Shown one piece after another: positions 16,882 to 25,946 of a DNA stretch of 64,000 nt; within the stretch, counting starts at the first letter, position 1; every line of letters starts with the position of its first letter. The notes under the pieces were generated by a model. The model did no database searches and had not been told where the DNA came from. It saw only the letters and a list, made by a program, of their open reading frames with translations. Source of the stretch: Alysiella crassa DSM 2578 (GTDB taxonomy: Bacteria > Pseudomonadota > Gammaproteobacteria > Burkholderiales > Neisseriaceae); contig NZ_JQKH01000005.1 of NCBI RefSeq assembly GCF_000745955.1, forward strand, positions 1 through 64,000. The letters are read 5' to 3'. The translations under genes were made by a program, and so were the position numbers.

Positions 16882-17382
16882 ATGAAAACCGCTTTACTCG
16901 TGATTGACGTACAAAACGAATATTTTGCCAGCGCAAACGGCAAATTTGACCAATTTAATGTGGACAATGTGGCGCAAAACATCGCCAGCCACATTCAGGC
17001 AGCCAACGCGCAAGGGCAACTTGTGATTGGCGTGCAACACATTATGCCAGCCGATTATCCTTTGTTTGCGAAAGGTTCGCATGGTGCGGCGTTGCACGAT
17101 TCGGTTGCCGCTTTGCTGGCAGACAAGCCGCTGGTGCAAAAAGCCCATGCCGACAGTTTTTTAAACACCAATCTGATTGATATTTTGCAAGAAAATGGCA
17201 TTGAACAAGTGGACATTTGCGGCATCATGACCCAAAATTGTGTTACGCATACGGCTTTGTCGCCTTTTGCCAAAGATTATCAAATTCGTGTTTTATCAAC
17301 GCTTTGTACTGCGCCAACGGAATTGATTCATCAAATTGCTTTGGGTGCATTGCAAGACCGTGATTGGATTGAAGTGGTGTAA
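16882..17382 (+). CDS. Isochorismatase-family cysteine hydrolase
   Basis: 166 residues. The catalytic triad positions are visible: Asp in VIDVQNEY (residue 9), Lys in QKAHADSF (about 91) and Cys in CGIMTQNCVTHT (about 122), with the cis-peptide motif before it. Such enzymes hydrolyse nicotinamide, N-carbamoyl compounds or related amides. It is cytoplasmic and probably co-transcribed with the exported MBL hydrolase. AAAGG lies upstream of the ATG. The specific substrate cannot be assigned. Confidence 0.92.
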   Translation: MKTALLVIDVQNEYFASANGKFDQFNVDNVAQNIASHIQAANAQGQLVIGVQHIMPADYPLFAKGSHGAALHDSVAALLADKPLVQKAHADSFLNTNLIDILQENGIEQVDICGIMTQNCVTHTALSPFAKDYQIRVLSTLCTAPTELIHQIALGALQDRDWIEVV

Positions 17383-17415
17383 TTGTGTGGGGGGACAAGA
17401 TGGGTTCCCCCTATT

Positions 17416-17547
17416 TTTTCAGGCTGCCTCACGGTATGCGACAATTTTTGATGTTGCCACGAACCTACCCCCTCCCCCTATGCAAGGGGGAGGGGACAGA
17501 TTGGTGGCAATCCCAAAAATCATCGTGTACTTTCAGGCAGCCTGAAA
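17416..17547. repeat. DUS-capped repeat with CCCCTCCCCC core
   Basis: The left end is TTTTCAGGCTGCCT and a degenerate CACGGTATGCGACAA arm; the right end is CATCGTGTAC and TTTCAGGCAGCCTGAAA. The core palindrome CCCCTCCCCCT/AGGGGGAGGGG lies at 17469-17495. It is the same architecture as the GTAGGGTGCG elements but with another core. It lies between convergent genes and may serve as their terminator. Confidence 0.7.
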
Positions 17548-18714
17548 TCAAATCTTAAATTGTTCCACACGTTGCAAACTGCTTAAACCAAATTGTTTCA
17601 TTAAATCATGCTGTTGCAAAGATTTTTCCACAAAGCGCGTGTCAAACAATTCTTTGGACGCGATTTCAGGCTGCACATCTTGCAAAAAGGTGTTCACGCC
17701 AGCCAAATGCGTTTCTTTGAGCAATTTAATCAGCAATTCGCTGTACGATTGAAATGGAAAAGGTTGAAAATCAATGCGTTTTTGCTGCCAATCGGCATGG
17801 CGGATTGCACCGTTGCGCTCGTATTTTGCCCATTGCACGGGTTCGGGTTGCAACACGTTTCGCAACACCGCCACATCGTGTGGCGTGTATTTGTTGATGC
17901 CTTGTTTTGCCAACAATTCTGCCGTTTCCACGCGATGATGTTTGGCGAACGCGGCTGCCTGAACCAGTGCGTCAATCACGCCTTGCACCCAATCGGGGCG
18001 CGTGTTGATGTCGTGGTCGTGCATCATCGTCAGGCAGCAAGCGTGTTCGCGCCAAATGTCGCCCGAAAAACGCAAAATCTTGCCCACACCTTTGGCTTCC
18101 GCCAGCGCGTTAAACGGCTCGGCAACGATGAAACCCGCAATCTGTTTCGCCGCCAAAGCCGCCACCATGTCGGAAGGCGGCATCACGGTCAGGCGGACTT
18201 GCCCAAGTTGCGGATTTTTCTCCACAATTTGCAAACCAGCTTGTCGCAAAAGCTGTTGCACCACCACATTGTGTATGCTGTACCAAAAGGGTATGGCGAT
18301 GGTTTGTCCTTGTAAATCAGTGATTTGATTGATGTCGGGGCGCACGGTCAAAGCCGAACCGCAAGTGTGGTTCCACATCAGCGCACGCACAGGCGCACGG
18401 CTGCCATAGCGCATCCACACGCTCATGGGCGACAAAACGTGTATCACATTCACTTGCCCACTCAAAAACGCCTCCACCAAACTCGCCCAACTGCGGAACA
18501 AAATCGGCTTGACGGTTTCAATATTGTTTTTTTGAAACAAGCCTTTACCGTGTGCCACCAAAAGCGGTGCAGCGTCCAAAATCGGCAAATAGCCAATGGT
18601 GAGCGGTGCATTGGCTTGGGCGGCAGCGCGTTGTTGGCAGGCTTGCAACAAGGGCATGGCGGCTGTGGCGGTGAACAGGGCGGAAAGTTTCAGAAAATCG
18701 CGGCGTGTTTGCAT
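17548..18714 (-). CDS. NitT/TauT-type ABC binding protein with Tat signal
   Basis: 388 residues from the ATG at 18714. The frame opens 22 codons earlier, but MQTRRDFLKLSALF (twin-arginine motif at 4-5) then a hydrophobic run and LLQAC mark the true signal. The Cys may allow lipidation. The body is an NMT1/SsuA-like periplasmic binding fold (LTIGYLPILDAAPLLVAHGKGLF, ITDLQGQTIAIPF, IAGFIVAEPFNALAEAKGVG), close to CmpA/NrtA-type binders of nitrate, bicarbonate or sulfonate. The likely ATPase follows at 19510-20304 beyond an SMR gene, and the permease at 11442-12191. Confidence 0.88.
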   Translation of the reverse strand: MQTRRDFLKLSALFTATAAMPLLQACQQRAAAQANAPLTIGYLPILDAAPLLVAHGKGLFQKNNIETVKPILFRSWASLVEAFLSGQVNVIHVLSPMSVWMRYGSRAPVRALMWNHTCGSALTVRPDINQITDLQGQTIAIPFWYSIHNVVVQQLLRQAGLQIVEKNPQLGQVRLTVMPPSDMVAALAAKQIAGFIVAEPFNALAEAKGVGKILRFSGDIWREHACCLTMMHDHDINTRPDWVQGVIDALVQAAAFAKHHRVETAELLAKQGINKYTPHDVAVLRNVLQPEPVQWAKYERNGAIRHADWQQKRIDFQPFPFQSYSELLIKLLKETHLAGVNTFLQDVQPEIASKELFDTRFVEKSLQQHDLMKQFGLSSLQRVEQFKI

Positions 18715-18752
18715 GATGTTGATTTTTTTGATGAATAAGTTAGCGGAAAAAG

Positions 18753-18980
18753 TTTCAGGCAGCCTTTCAGTACACGACAATTTTGGGATTTACGCCAATC
18801 TGTCCCCTCCCCCGTCTCAAACGGGGGAGGGCTAGGGTGGGGGTAAATTTGTGGAAATAAATCAATATTTTTGTAAATCAACGAGCCACCCCCACCCTAA
18901 CCCTCCCCCGCAAGCGGGAGAGGGGACAGGTTTCAGGCAATCCAAAGATTTTTGTCGTGTACTAAAAGGCAGCCTGAAAA
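18753..18980. repeat. DUS-capped repeat with long CCCTCCCC composite core
   Basis: The left end is a DUS with TTTCAGTACACGACAA; the right end is TTGTCGTGTACTAAAA and a DUS. Between them (18800-18930) are two inverted blocks, CTGTCCCCTCCCCCGT and GGGGACAG partners, each with its own palindrome. They flank GGGTGGGGGT/ACCCCCACCC. It occupies most of the gene-free stretch 18715-19074; the rest is AT-rich leader of the SMR gene. Confidence 0.75.
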
Positions 18981-19074
18981 AGGTTTTTGCGCTGAAAATA
19001 AAATATTTATCAAGAATATGATTTTAAATGGAAAAATCATATAATCCCATTTTAAATCTTATCAGGATAAAAAA

Positions 19075-19404
19075 ATGAACCATTGGATTTTATTAGCCAT
19101 TTCCATTGCTTGCGAAATTCTTGGCACAACCATGTTGAAACAAAGTGATGGTTTTACCAAATTGCTGCCCACTTTGGTGGCAATGTGTGCGTTTGGCGTG
19201 GCGTTTTATTTGGTGTCGCTGGTGTTTCGCGTGCTGCCTGTGGGGATTGTGTACGCGATTTGGTCGGGCGTGGGCATTGTCGCCACCGCTTTCATTGCGT
19301 GGGTGGTGTTTGGGCAAAAGCCTGATTTGCCAGCGATTTTGGGCATGGCGATGATTATTGGGGGTGTGGTGGTCATCAATTTGTTTTCCAAAACGGGGCA
19401 TTGA
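19075..19404 (+). CDS. Small multidrug resistance (SMR) family transporter
   Basis: 109 residues and four membrane segments, the size of EmrE/QacE. The essential membrane glutamate lies in ISIACEILGTTMLK (Glu14). The pattern YAIWSGVGIVATAFIAWVVFG is the SMR signature near residues 60-80. It probably exports quaternary cations or guanidinium using protons. AGGA precedes the ATG. It is plus-stranded between the binding protein and the ATPase of the minus-strand NitT/TauT system, so an insertion may have separated those two genes. Confidence 0.93.
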   Translation: MNHWILLAISIACEILGTTMLKQSDGFTKLLPTLVAMCAFGVAFYLVSLVFRVLPVGIVYAIWSGVGIVATAFIAWVVFGQKPDLPAILGMAMIIGGVVVINLFSKTGH

Positions 19405-19509
19405 AATCAAAAAATGTCGTCCACCAAAAACATCAAACCAATCAAATTGTTATGAGTGAATAAAATGGTAAACGGTGTCCACCCCACACATTTTCAGGCA
19501 GCCTGAAAC

Positions 19510-20304
19510 TCAAATCACAAATTCCACCGTTTGCGCTTGATTGGCATATTGTTGCGCCGAATGCAAAGTTTGCACAATTTCCGTTCGCATATTTTGCAAT
19601 TCCGCCAAACGTGTCGTACGCGGAAACGGCAACTCAGGCTGCCACGTTCCCGCAATGCGCCCATTGCCGCCCACCAACACAATGCGGTCGGACACCAACA
19701 AAGCCTCATCAATATCGTGCGTAACCATCAACGCAGCCGTGTTGTGGTGCTGCACAATTTGGCGCAACATGGTTTGCATTTGCTCACGAATCACCGCGTC
19801 CAAAGCCGAAAATGGCTCGTCCAGCAACAAAACTTGCGGCTGGCGCACAATCCCACGCGCCAAAGCCGCCCGTTGCGCCATGCCCCCCGACAATTCAGAC
19901 GGATATTTGTTTGCCGCATTTGCCAAACCCACTTCTTGCAAAGCAGATTCAATGCGTTGATTTTGTTCATCTTTGCTGATTTTGGGCTGGTGGGCAAAAT
20001 CCAAACCAAACGCCACATTATCGCGCACATTCAACCATGGCAACAAAGCCGCGCTCTGAAACACCAAACCCACGCGAGGGTGCGGTTTTGTTAATTTTTC
20101 GCCAAACAGCGACACGCTGCCTGAAAGCGGCTGATTCAGCCCCGCCAGCACGCGCAGTAAAGAAGATTTCCCCACGCCACTCGCCCCCAGCAAGCTGACC
20201 AATTCGCCAGCCTGAATGTGCAAATTGAAATCGTGCAAAATGGTTTTTAAACTGCCATTTTGTTTGTAACCCAATGAAATATTGTGAATTTCCAATGTAT
20301 TCAT
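19510..20304 (-). CDS. NitT/TauT-type ABC transporter ATPase
   Basis: 264 residues from the ATG at 20304; an earlier in-frame ATG (20349) adds 15 residues unlike the family. It has Walker A GASGVGKSS, the Q-loop VFQSAALLPWLNVRDNV, the ABC signature LSGGMAQRAALARG, Walker B VLLLDEPF and the switch His in MVTHDIDEALL. It matches the SsuB/TauB/NrtD group. It likely powers the permease at 11442-12191 with the binding protein at 17548-18714. No strong ribosome site is visible at either start. Confidence 0.93.
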   Translation of the reverse strand: MNTLEIHNISLGYKQNGSLKTILHDFNLHIQAGELVSLLGASGVGKSSLLRVLAGLNQPLSGSVSLFGEKLTKPHPRVGLVFQSAALLPWLNVRDNVAFGLDFAHQPKISKDEQNQRIESALQEVGLANAANKYPSELSGGMAQRAALARGIVRQPQVLLLDEPFSALDAVIREQMQTMLRQIVQHHNTAALMVTHDIDEALLVSDRIVLVGGNGRIAGTWQPELPFPRTTRLAELQNMRTEIVQTLHSAQQYANQAQTVEFVI

Positions 20305-20446
20305 GATGATTTTGATGAATGAAATTTCAGGCAGGATACGCGATTTCATTTCTGAAAAAAAAGATTTTGTGATTATGTGATTTAGATGATTTGCTTATAT
20401 TCAAATGAACAAAATATTCAGGCAGCCTGAAAACCCAAAAATCTAC

Positions 20447-20452
20447 TATAAT
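20447..20452 (+). promoter_or_regulatory. Candidate minus-10 box of metX
   Basis: TATAAT lies 36 nt before the metX start in an AT-rich leader (ACTATAATTCC). A matching minus-35 is not clear because a DUS occupies that place. No SAM or other riboswitch-like structure was seen in the short leader. Confidence 0.4.
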
Positions 20453-20487
20453 TCCACATTTCAAAAATCTTTTCAGGCAGCCTGAAT

Positions 20488-21612
20488 ATGTCCGTTACCA
20501 GTACCACCATTGTTACTCCCCAACTAATTGCTTTTGAACACAATTTCCCACTGCAAAATGGGCAAACCTTACCCCGATTTGACCTAATGGTGGAAACCTA
20601 CGGCACACTCAACGCCGCCAAAAGCAATGCCATTTTAATTTGCCACGCCCTATCAGGCACACACCATGTGGCGGGACGACACAGCCCAGACGATAAACAC
20701 GCTGGCTGGTGGGATAATATGGTTGGTTCGGGTAAACCCATTGATACCGATAAATTTTTTGTGGTAGGCGTGAACAATTTGGGTGGCTGTGCAGGCAGCA
20801 CAGGACCGCGTTCACACAATCCCGAAACAGGTTTGGATTATGGCGCGGATTTTCCTGTTGTAACCGTGCGCGATTGGGTGCGCTCACAGGCTTTGCTCGC
20901 CGACCATTTTGGCATTAGCGAATGGGCGGCGGTGGTGGGCGGCAGTTTGGGTGGCATGCAAGCCTTGCAATGGACGATTGATTTTCCGCGCCGTGTGCGT
21001 CATGCGCTGGTGATTGCTTCATCGCCGCGCTTGAGTACGCAAAACATCGCGTTTAACGATGTCGCCCGCCAAGCCATACTCACCGACCCCGATTTTCACG
21101 GCGGATACTACAGCCGCCACCAAACCAAACCCAGACGCGGCTTACGCATTGCCCGCATGATGGGGCATATTACTTATTTAGCCGAACACGGTTTAGGCAA
21201 AAAATTTGGGCGACAATTGCGCGGTAATGAATATAAATTCAATTATGATGTTGATTTTGAAGTGGAAAGTTATTTGCGTTATCAAGGCGACAAATTCGCC
21301 GACCATTTTGATGCCAACACCTATTTATTGATGACCAAAGCCTTGGATTATTTTGACCCAGCCGCCGAACACTGCAACAATCTCACCGCCGCGCTTGCCC
21401 ATGTTCAAGCCAAGTTTTTTGTGGCAAGTTTCAGCAGCGATTGGCGATTTGCACCCTCGCGTTCACACGAATTGGTGAAAGCCTTGATTGCGGCGCGTAA
21501 AGATGTGCAGTATATAGAAGTGCCGTCCCATCACGGGCATGACGCGTTTTTGATGGAAGACGAGCCATATATTAACGCCGTGCGTGCGTTTATGGTGAAT
21601 ATTAAGGTGTAA
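20488..21612 (+). CDS. metX: Homoserine O-acetyltransferase
   Basis: First committed step of methionine synthesis: homoserine plus acetyl-CoA (some homologues use succinyl-CoA). The 374 residues form an alpha/beta hydrolase fold. Visible are [11 protein letters not shown], the oxyanion region [12 protein letters not shown], the nucleophile GGSLGGMQ (Ser153), the acid in SSDWRF (about 317) and the His in SHHGHDAFL (about 353). A DUS touches the 5' side of the ATG. A small membrane-anchored protein follows after 3 bp. Confidence 0.97.
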   Translation: MSVTSTTIVTPQLIAFEHNFPLQNGQTLPRFDLMVETYGTLNAAKSNAILICHALSGTHHVAGRHSPDDKHAGWWDNMVGSGKPIDTDKFFVVGVNNLGGCAGSTGPRSHNPETGLDYGADFPVVTVRDWVRSQALLADHFGISEWAAVVGGSLGGMQALQWTIDFPRRVRHALVIASSPRLSTQNIAFNDVARQAILTDPDFHGGYYSRHQTKPRRGLRIARMMGHITYLAEHGLGKKFGRQLRGNEYKFNYDVDFEVESYLRYQGDKFADHFDANTYLLMTKALDYFDPAAEHCNNLTAALAHVQAKFFVASFSSDWRFAPSRSHELVKALIAARKDVQYIEVPSHHGHDAFLMEDEPYINAVRAFMVNIKV

Positions 21613-21615
21613 ATC

Positions 21616-21960
21616 ATGAGTTTATTCAAAGAATTGCTGATTGGTTTTACTGTATTGATTGCTTTGGCATTGGGCTATTTGTATTTGCCGATGGAATGGC
21701 GGCGGCATAAAGACATTCAATTGGGTAACACATTGATTAGCCAAGTACAAAATTACCAAAAACAACACAACAGGCTGCCTGAAAACCATGAAGAAGCGGT
21801 ATTGAAACAATTGGGTTTTCGCCACAACAAAAATGGCTGGCAACCGAATTACCGCAAAATCAACGCGCAACAATTTCAAATTATTTACGCCGATGGTTTT
21901 TTGCCGCCCCATTTGGCGTGGGATACGCAAACGCAGCGTTGGCAGTTGGTGGATAAATAA
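21616..21960 (+). CDS. Uncharacterised protein with N-terminal membrane anchor
   Basis: 114 residues. One hydrophobic segment (about 8-26, LLIGFTVLIALALGYLYLP) is followed by a soluble part, with a DUS translated as RLPEN. It starts 3 bp after the metX stop and is probably co-transcribed. The arrangement (membrane helix, HKDIQLGNTLISQVQNYQKQHNRLP) recalls minor pseudopilin-like stems, but there is no prepilin peptidase motif. No function is recognised. Confidence 0.75.
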   Translation: MSLFKELLIGFTVLIALALGYLYLPMEWRRHKDIQLGNTLISQVQNYQKQHNRLPENHEEAVLKQLGFRHNKNGWQPNYRKINAQQFQIIYADGFLPPHLAWDTQTQRWQLVDK

Positions 21961-22024
21961 TTCATTTTAAAATTAAAAAATAATGGGGTGGATAATATTA
22001 TCCGCCCCATTTGGTTTTTCAGGC

Positions 22025-22133
22025 TATAGTCGCAGAACTGAAAAAGCAGTACGGCGTTGCCAACGCCCTTATGTACGATTCGTACACGGCGGACGTTGTC
22101 GCCTTGTACTGCATTTTCATTTCTACGACTATA
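22025..22133. repeat. Correia-like element, TATAGTCG type
   Basis: 109 bp, inverted relative to the copy at 9435: it starts TATAGTCGCAGAACTGAAAA and ends TTTCTACGACTATA. The core contains GCGTTGCCAACGCCCTTATG and the GTCGCCTTGTACTGC arm. It lies 66 bp before a Correia-like element with the other terminal repeat; together they fill most of the 422-bp gap 21961-22382. Confidence 0.85.
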
Positions 22134-22199
22134 AAACCTTTGCAAAACCCCATTTTTTGAACTTTCATACCAAACACGCTAAAAAAACGCGCTATAAGC

Positions 22200-22307
22200 T
22201 ATAGTGGATTCAATTTAAAATCAGGACAAGGCGACAGCGACCGCCGTTTACACATAGTACATAAGGGAGCTGGCAACGCTGTACTGGTTTAAATTGAATT
22301 CACTATA
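22200..22307. repeat. Correia-like element, TATAGTGGATT type
   Basis: 108 bp with terminal inverted repeats TATAGTGGATTCAATTTAAA and its partner ending AATTCACTATA, and the ATCAGGACAAGGCGAC motif well known from Neisseria Correia elements. The inner region nearly matches that of the TATAGTCG elements. It lies 75 bp upstream of the DUF4143 ATPase gene and could influence its expression. Confidence 0.85.
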
Positions 22308-22382
22308 AATAAACACATTGAAGCAAATTCAAGTTTAATCTAAAATCCAATCTTAAAATAAACTGAAAAATGGAACAGCAAA

Positions 22383-23615
22383 ATGTTTTACCCACGTCAT
22401 TTACAAAATGTCTTGCAGAAAACTTTAAACCAATTTCCTGCTGTATTGCTGACAGGTGCCAGACAAGTCGGCAAATCCACCCTGATTCAACACATTGCCC
22501 CACAACACAATTACATCACTTTGGACGACGCCCTCCAACTTGACCAAGCCAAAAATGAACCCAGCCTGTTTTTGCTCAACAACACTTGCCCCTTGATTTT
22601 GGACGAAGTGCAATACGCGCCTGAATTGTTCCCTTTACTCAAACTGAACATTGACCGCCAAAAACAAAACAGTCTGTATTTGTTATCGGGTTCACAGGCG
22701 TTTGAATTGATGAAAAATGTCAGCGAAAGCTTGGCTGGACGCGTTGCCATTTTGAAACTCAATGGCTTATCTTGGCGAGAAATGCGTGGCGATGATTTTC
22801 AGGCAGCTTTTGTGCCAACACCTGAATTTGTATCGCAGAGAAAACCCATTTTCAGGCTGCCTGAAACCGAAAATATCTGGCAAATCATTTATCGTGGCGA
22901 CATGCCCCGTCTTTACGAGCAGCCTGAAACCGATTGGCAGATTTATTACGCTTCCTACGTTGCCACCTACATTGAACGCGATGTCCGCCAACTGATTAAT
23001 GTGAGCAGCAACACCGATTTCACGCGATTTATGGTGGCGATTGCCGCACGAAGTGGCGAATTATTGAATTACAGCAGCGTGGCACAAGATGTCGGCGTTT
23101 CGGTGGATACGGTCAAACGTTGGGTCAGCGTGTTGCAAACTTCGGGCATCGTGTATTTATTGCCACCGTACAGCAACAATCATTTGAAACGCGCCATTAA
23201 AACGCCCAAAATCTACATGATGAACACAGGTCTCATGGCATATTTAACCAAATGGCTTACCCCCGAAACCATACAACACGGCGCAAAAAGCGGACAATTT
23301 TTTGAAACTTTTGTGGTCAGCGAAATCATCAAATCGTTTCACAATCAAGGTGTGATTGACGTGCCGATTTATTTTTATCGCGACACCAATCAAAAAGAAA
23401 TTGATGTTTTGATTGAACATCAGCAAACTTTGTACCCGATAGAAATCAAAACCACCGCCAATCCCAACAAGAAAATGGCGGTGGCATTTGATTTGTTGCG
23501 AAACAGCCTACCTGAAAACGAATTGAGCATGGCACACGGCACCATCATCAATCAATATCCACAGAAAATGTGGTTGGCTGAAAATTTATTGGCTTTGCCT
23601 GTGTCGCATTTGTGA
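22383..23615 (+). CDS. AAA ATPase of the DUF4143 family
   Basis: 410 residues. Walker A GARQVGKST (residues about 26-34), Walker B LILDEVQYAPELFP, and STOP-type motif LLSGSQAFELM give the AAA_14 fold. The C-terminal DUF4143 nuclease-like region carries GKxFETFVVSEIIKSF and YFYRDTNQKEIDVLIE...YPIEIKTT, a PD-(D/E)xK-like pattern. Such proteins are common stand-alone accessory genes of uncertain role, sometimes tied to mobile elements. DUS copies inside encode FQAAF and FRLPET. Two Correia-like elements precede it and its stop lies in a perfect hairpin. Confidence 0.9.
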   Translation: MFYPRHLQNVLQKTLNQFPAVLLTGARQVGKSTLIQHIAPQHNYITLDDALQLDQAKNEPSLFLLNNTCPLILDEVQYAPELFPLLKLNIDRQKQNSLYLLSGSQAFELMKNVSESLAGRVAILKLNGLSWREMRGDDFQAAFVPTPEFVSQRKPIFRLPETENIWQIIYRGDMPRLYEQPETDWQIYYASYVATYIERDVRQLINVSSNTDFTRFMVAIAARSGELLNYSSVAQDVGVSVDTVKRWVSVLQTSGIVYLLPPYSNNHLKRAIKTPKIYMMNTGLMAYLTKWLTPETIQHGAKSGQFFETFVVSEIIKSFHNQGVIDVPIYFYRDTNQKEIDVLIEHQQTLYPIEIKTTANPNKKMAVAFDLLRNSLPENELSMAHGTIINQYPQKMWLAENLLALPVSHL

Positions 23616-23658
23616 TGTTTCAGGCTGCCTCAAAAAATGGGGCAGCCTGAAACATCAC
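23612..23658. terminator. Perfect 18-bp DUS hairpin
   Basis: GTGATGTTTCAGGCTGCC (23612-23629) is exactly complementary to GGCAGCCTGAAACATCAC (23641-23658), with an 11-nt loop. It contains the stop codon of the ATPase gene and lies at the broken end of the convergent pseudogene. The complement extends 6 bp beyond the DUS on each side, so this is more than two chance DUS copies. Confidence 0.85.
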
Positions 23659-25705
23659 GCAAACAAATCCCGAACCAATCTGCCAAACTAACTTGTTGTT
23701 CGCCAAAAGAAACCTCAATTTCCAAATCAAACCAATCGGTTTGCGCGGTGGTGCGATAAGTGATTTTGGGCGAATGCAAATTGTATTTCAGCTTCAAATT
23801 TTCCTGACCAAACAAAGCGATACCGTTTGCACGCCATTTTTCAATCGCATGCAACAGCCAAAAATCGCGCATCAACTCATCGGTAGGCAAAAAATACATG
23901 CCGTCCGCCAGTGTAAAATCCGCATGGCTGTTCGCCACTTTATCAATAAATGATTGTTTTTCAAATATATTTCGCTCACGCACGACAAATTAGCCCTGCT
24001 CATTCACACTCACGTGCAATTCGGGGCTGTTCACGTTAATCAATTTGTCGGGGTATTGCGCGGCTGCCTGAAAACGAATCCAGCCTTCATATTCTGAAAT
24101 ATAGATTTGTTTTTCAAAAGCATTTTCTGATGAATGGGCGTTTTCAGGCTGCTTGTTGCGGCTTTTTTTCGCAGGTTTTTCGCTGGCAAAATGTTTGCTT
24201 TGAATGCGGTAACGTTGGCTGAATGGTTGCAGCACTTTCTCTTGAAAATCAAGTTTTTGCGATTTGATAAACAGCATTTTTGGATTTTGCTCATAATGCT
24301 AAATGTCTTTCGCTACTGCGGGGTTGTTTATTGGATATAAATGATTGTTATGTATCACAAAAAATGGCGACAACAAAATATTTTTGCTGCCGAATGTGTA
24401 GCTGTTTTCAGGCAGCCTGATGCGTGGTTCTAGGCGGAAAAATTGTTCATCTTCAAACAGTTGAAATGATAATTCAGGTGTGAAATCGCGGTTCAATTCA
24501 ATGCGCTGTAAATGATTCAGCGATAAATTGTCGCCACTTTCGTGAACATAAATGGGATATTGCGCTGGCATATTCGCCAACACCTCGCGCCAAGCCAGCA
24601 GCGCATGAGCGGTATTTTTGCGGTAGCCAGCGTATTCGTGATTAAAATGATTGACAAATTTTTCCAATAATAACAATGGATTGATTTCGCCATAAATCCC
24701 CAAAAACGCCTCTTCGCTCGCCAAATCATAAGATGTGAGCGTGCGAAAATAGGTGGCAAGTTCGCCATTTTTCAATTTAGCCGAAACAAGTTTTAAGTAA
24801 CTGAATGCTTTACCATTAAATTCCAACATCAAACCCACGCCATGTGTTTGTGGTGCTGTGGTTTGAAATGATGGCGTTTTGCTGATTTCAGGCAGCCTGA
24901 AATTGCTAATTTCTTGTAATCCTTCTACTTTTTTAATCAATTCCACGCCGTTTTTGCCAAACGCCACGCCGAAATAGGTCATGTAATCATCGGCTGTGCT
25001 TAAACCGTAGGGGGCAAGTAGTTGGTTGATTTGATTGTCAAAGTAATCGGGTTTCAGGCAGCCTTCGCCCAGTTGATTGTTGAGAAATTGCAAAGCCTCC
25101 CATTGTGGCTGGCAATAATGGGCTTTGTGGCGGGCAGCCCTGTCGCAATTGCATTGCATAACCATTTGATTTTCATATTTAAATATATTGACTTACGTGT
25201 ATTGATAAGGGCTGTCCACTCTCAATTGAATCCGCGATTGGGTAGGATTGAAATTTTCCATTTTCACGCCCCAATTGCGCTGTTTACCAAATTGTTTGAA
25301 ATTTTCAACAAAATCATTTTTGATGAGCATAAATGGAATATTCCCTTGTTCATCAAGTGGGTAGCGCAAATTTCGCTCGGATTGAGTAGGTGCAGAAGCG
25401 ACTGGCGTAACGGCAACAGCAATCACGTCCGCCAAATGATTTTGCAGATGATTGAGCGCGGCAACGGTGTGTTTGCAAATGCCTTCGTACATTTCTTCAT
25501 ATGGGCAAGTGCATGATGTGGTTAAATTTTTCTCCCAGTCAATGTGAATGGTGTACGGTTTTTGCTGTGTGCCTTGGCAGCGATATTCGGCATGGGTGTT
25601 GGTTTCAGAAACGAGCTCGGGGGCATATTCTGCGGCACGGCGTGTGATGGCGGTGGCGGCGTTTTGTTTGATGTAGGCGTGGATTTGTTGTTTGCTTAAT
25701 TTCAT
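23630..25705 (-). pseudogene. SWIM zinc-finger / SNF2-associated protein, broken and truncated
   Basis: Four open segments (25705-25193, 25165-24299, 24277-23990, 23983-23630) all lie in one frame, separated only by stops at 25193 (TAA), 24299 (TAG) and 23990 (TAA). Read through, they give a continuous protein. It opens with a SWIM zinc finger (CTCPYEEMYEGICKH, about residue 60), then a second Cys/His cluster (MQCNCDRAARHKAHYC). It ends with a region like the SNF2-helicase-associated domain (FLPTDELMRDFWLL, TDWFDLEIEVSFGEQQVSL). The helicase core expected next is absent; the frame stops inside the DUS hairpin at 23630. No frameshift is needed. The gene is probably dead. Confidence 0.8.
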
Positions 25706-25784
25706 GATTTTGAATATTTTTTAATTTTTTCAGGCTGCCTGAAAATCGCTGGTGGAAAGAAAATAGGCTGATTTTACCCCATAT

Positions 25785-25946
25785 TTTCAGGCAGCCTTTC
25801 AGTACACGACAAAAATAACCGTAGGGTGCGCCGTGCGCACCAAAACCCACCACAATATTTAAATTATTCAGTAATTTGGTGCGCATGGCACCCCCTATAT
25901 TTTTGTGATTGGAAAAATTGTCGTGTACTGTCAGGCAGTCTGAAAA
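25785..25946. repeat. DUS-capped repeat, GTAGGGTGCGCC core
   Basis: The left end is a DUS and TTTCAGTACACGACAA; the right end is TTGTCGTGTACTG and an eroded DUS (AGGCAGTCTGAA). The core runs from GTAGGGTGCGCCGTGCGC to GGTGCGCATGGCACCCCC. It lies between the SWIM pseudogene and the Dyp peroxidase gene, whose stop it touches. Confidence 0.75.

Noticed and set aside
20447-20487. Methionine-related riboswitch upstream of metX
   Set aside because: The leader is too short and shows no conserved riboswitch stems.
23630-25705. Four separate small genes instead of one pseudogene
   Set aside because: All share a frame, lack ribosome sites at the inner starts (one would be GTG), and together match one domain order.
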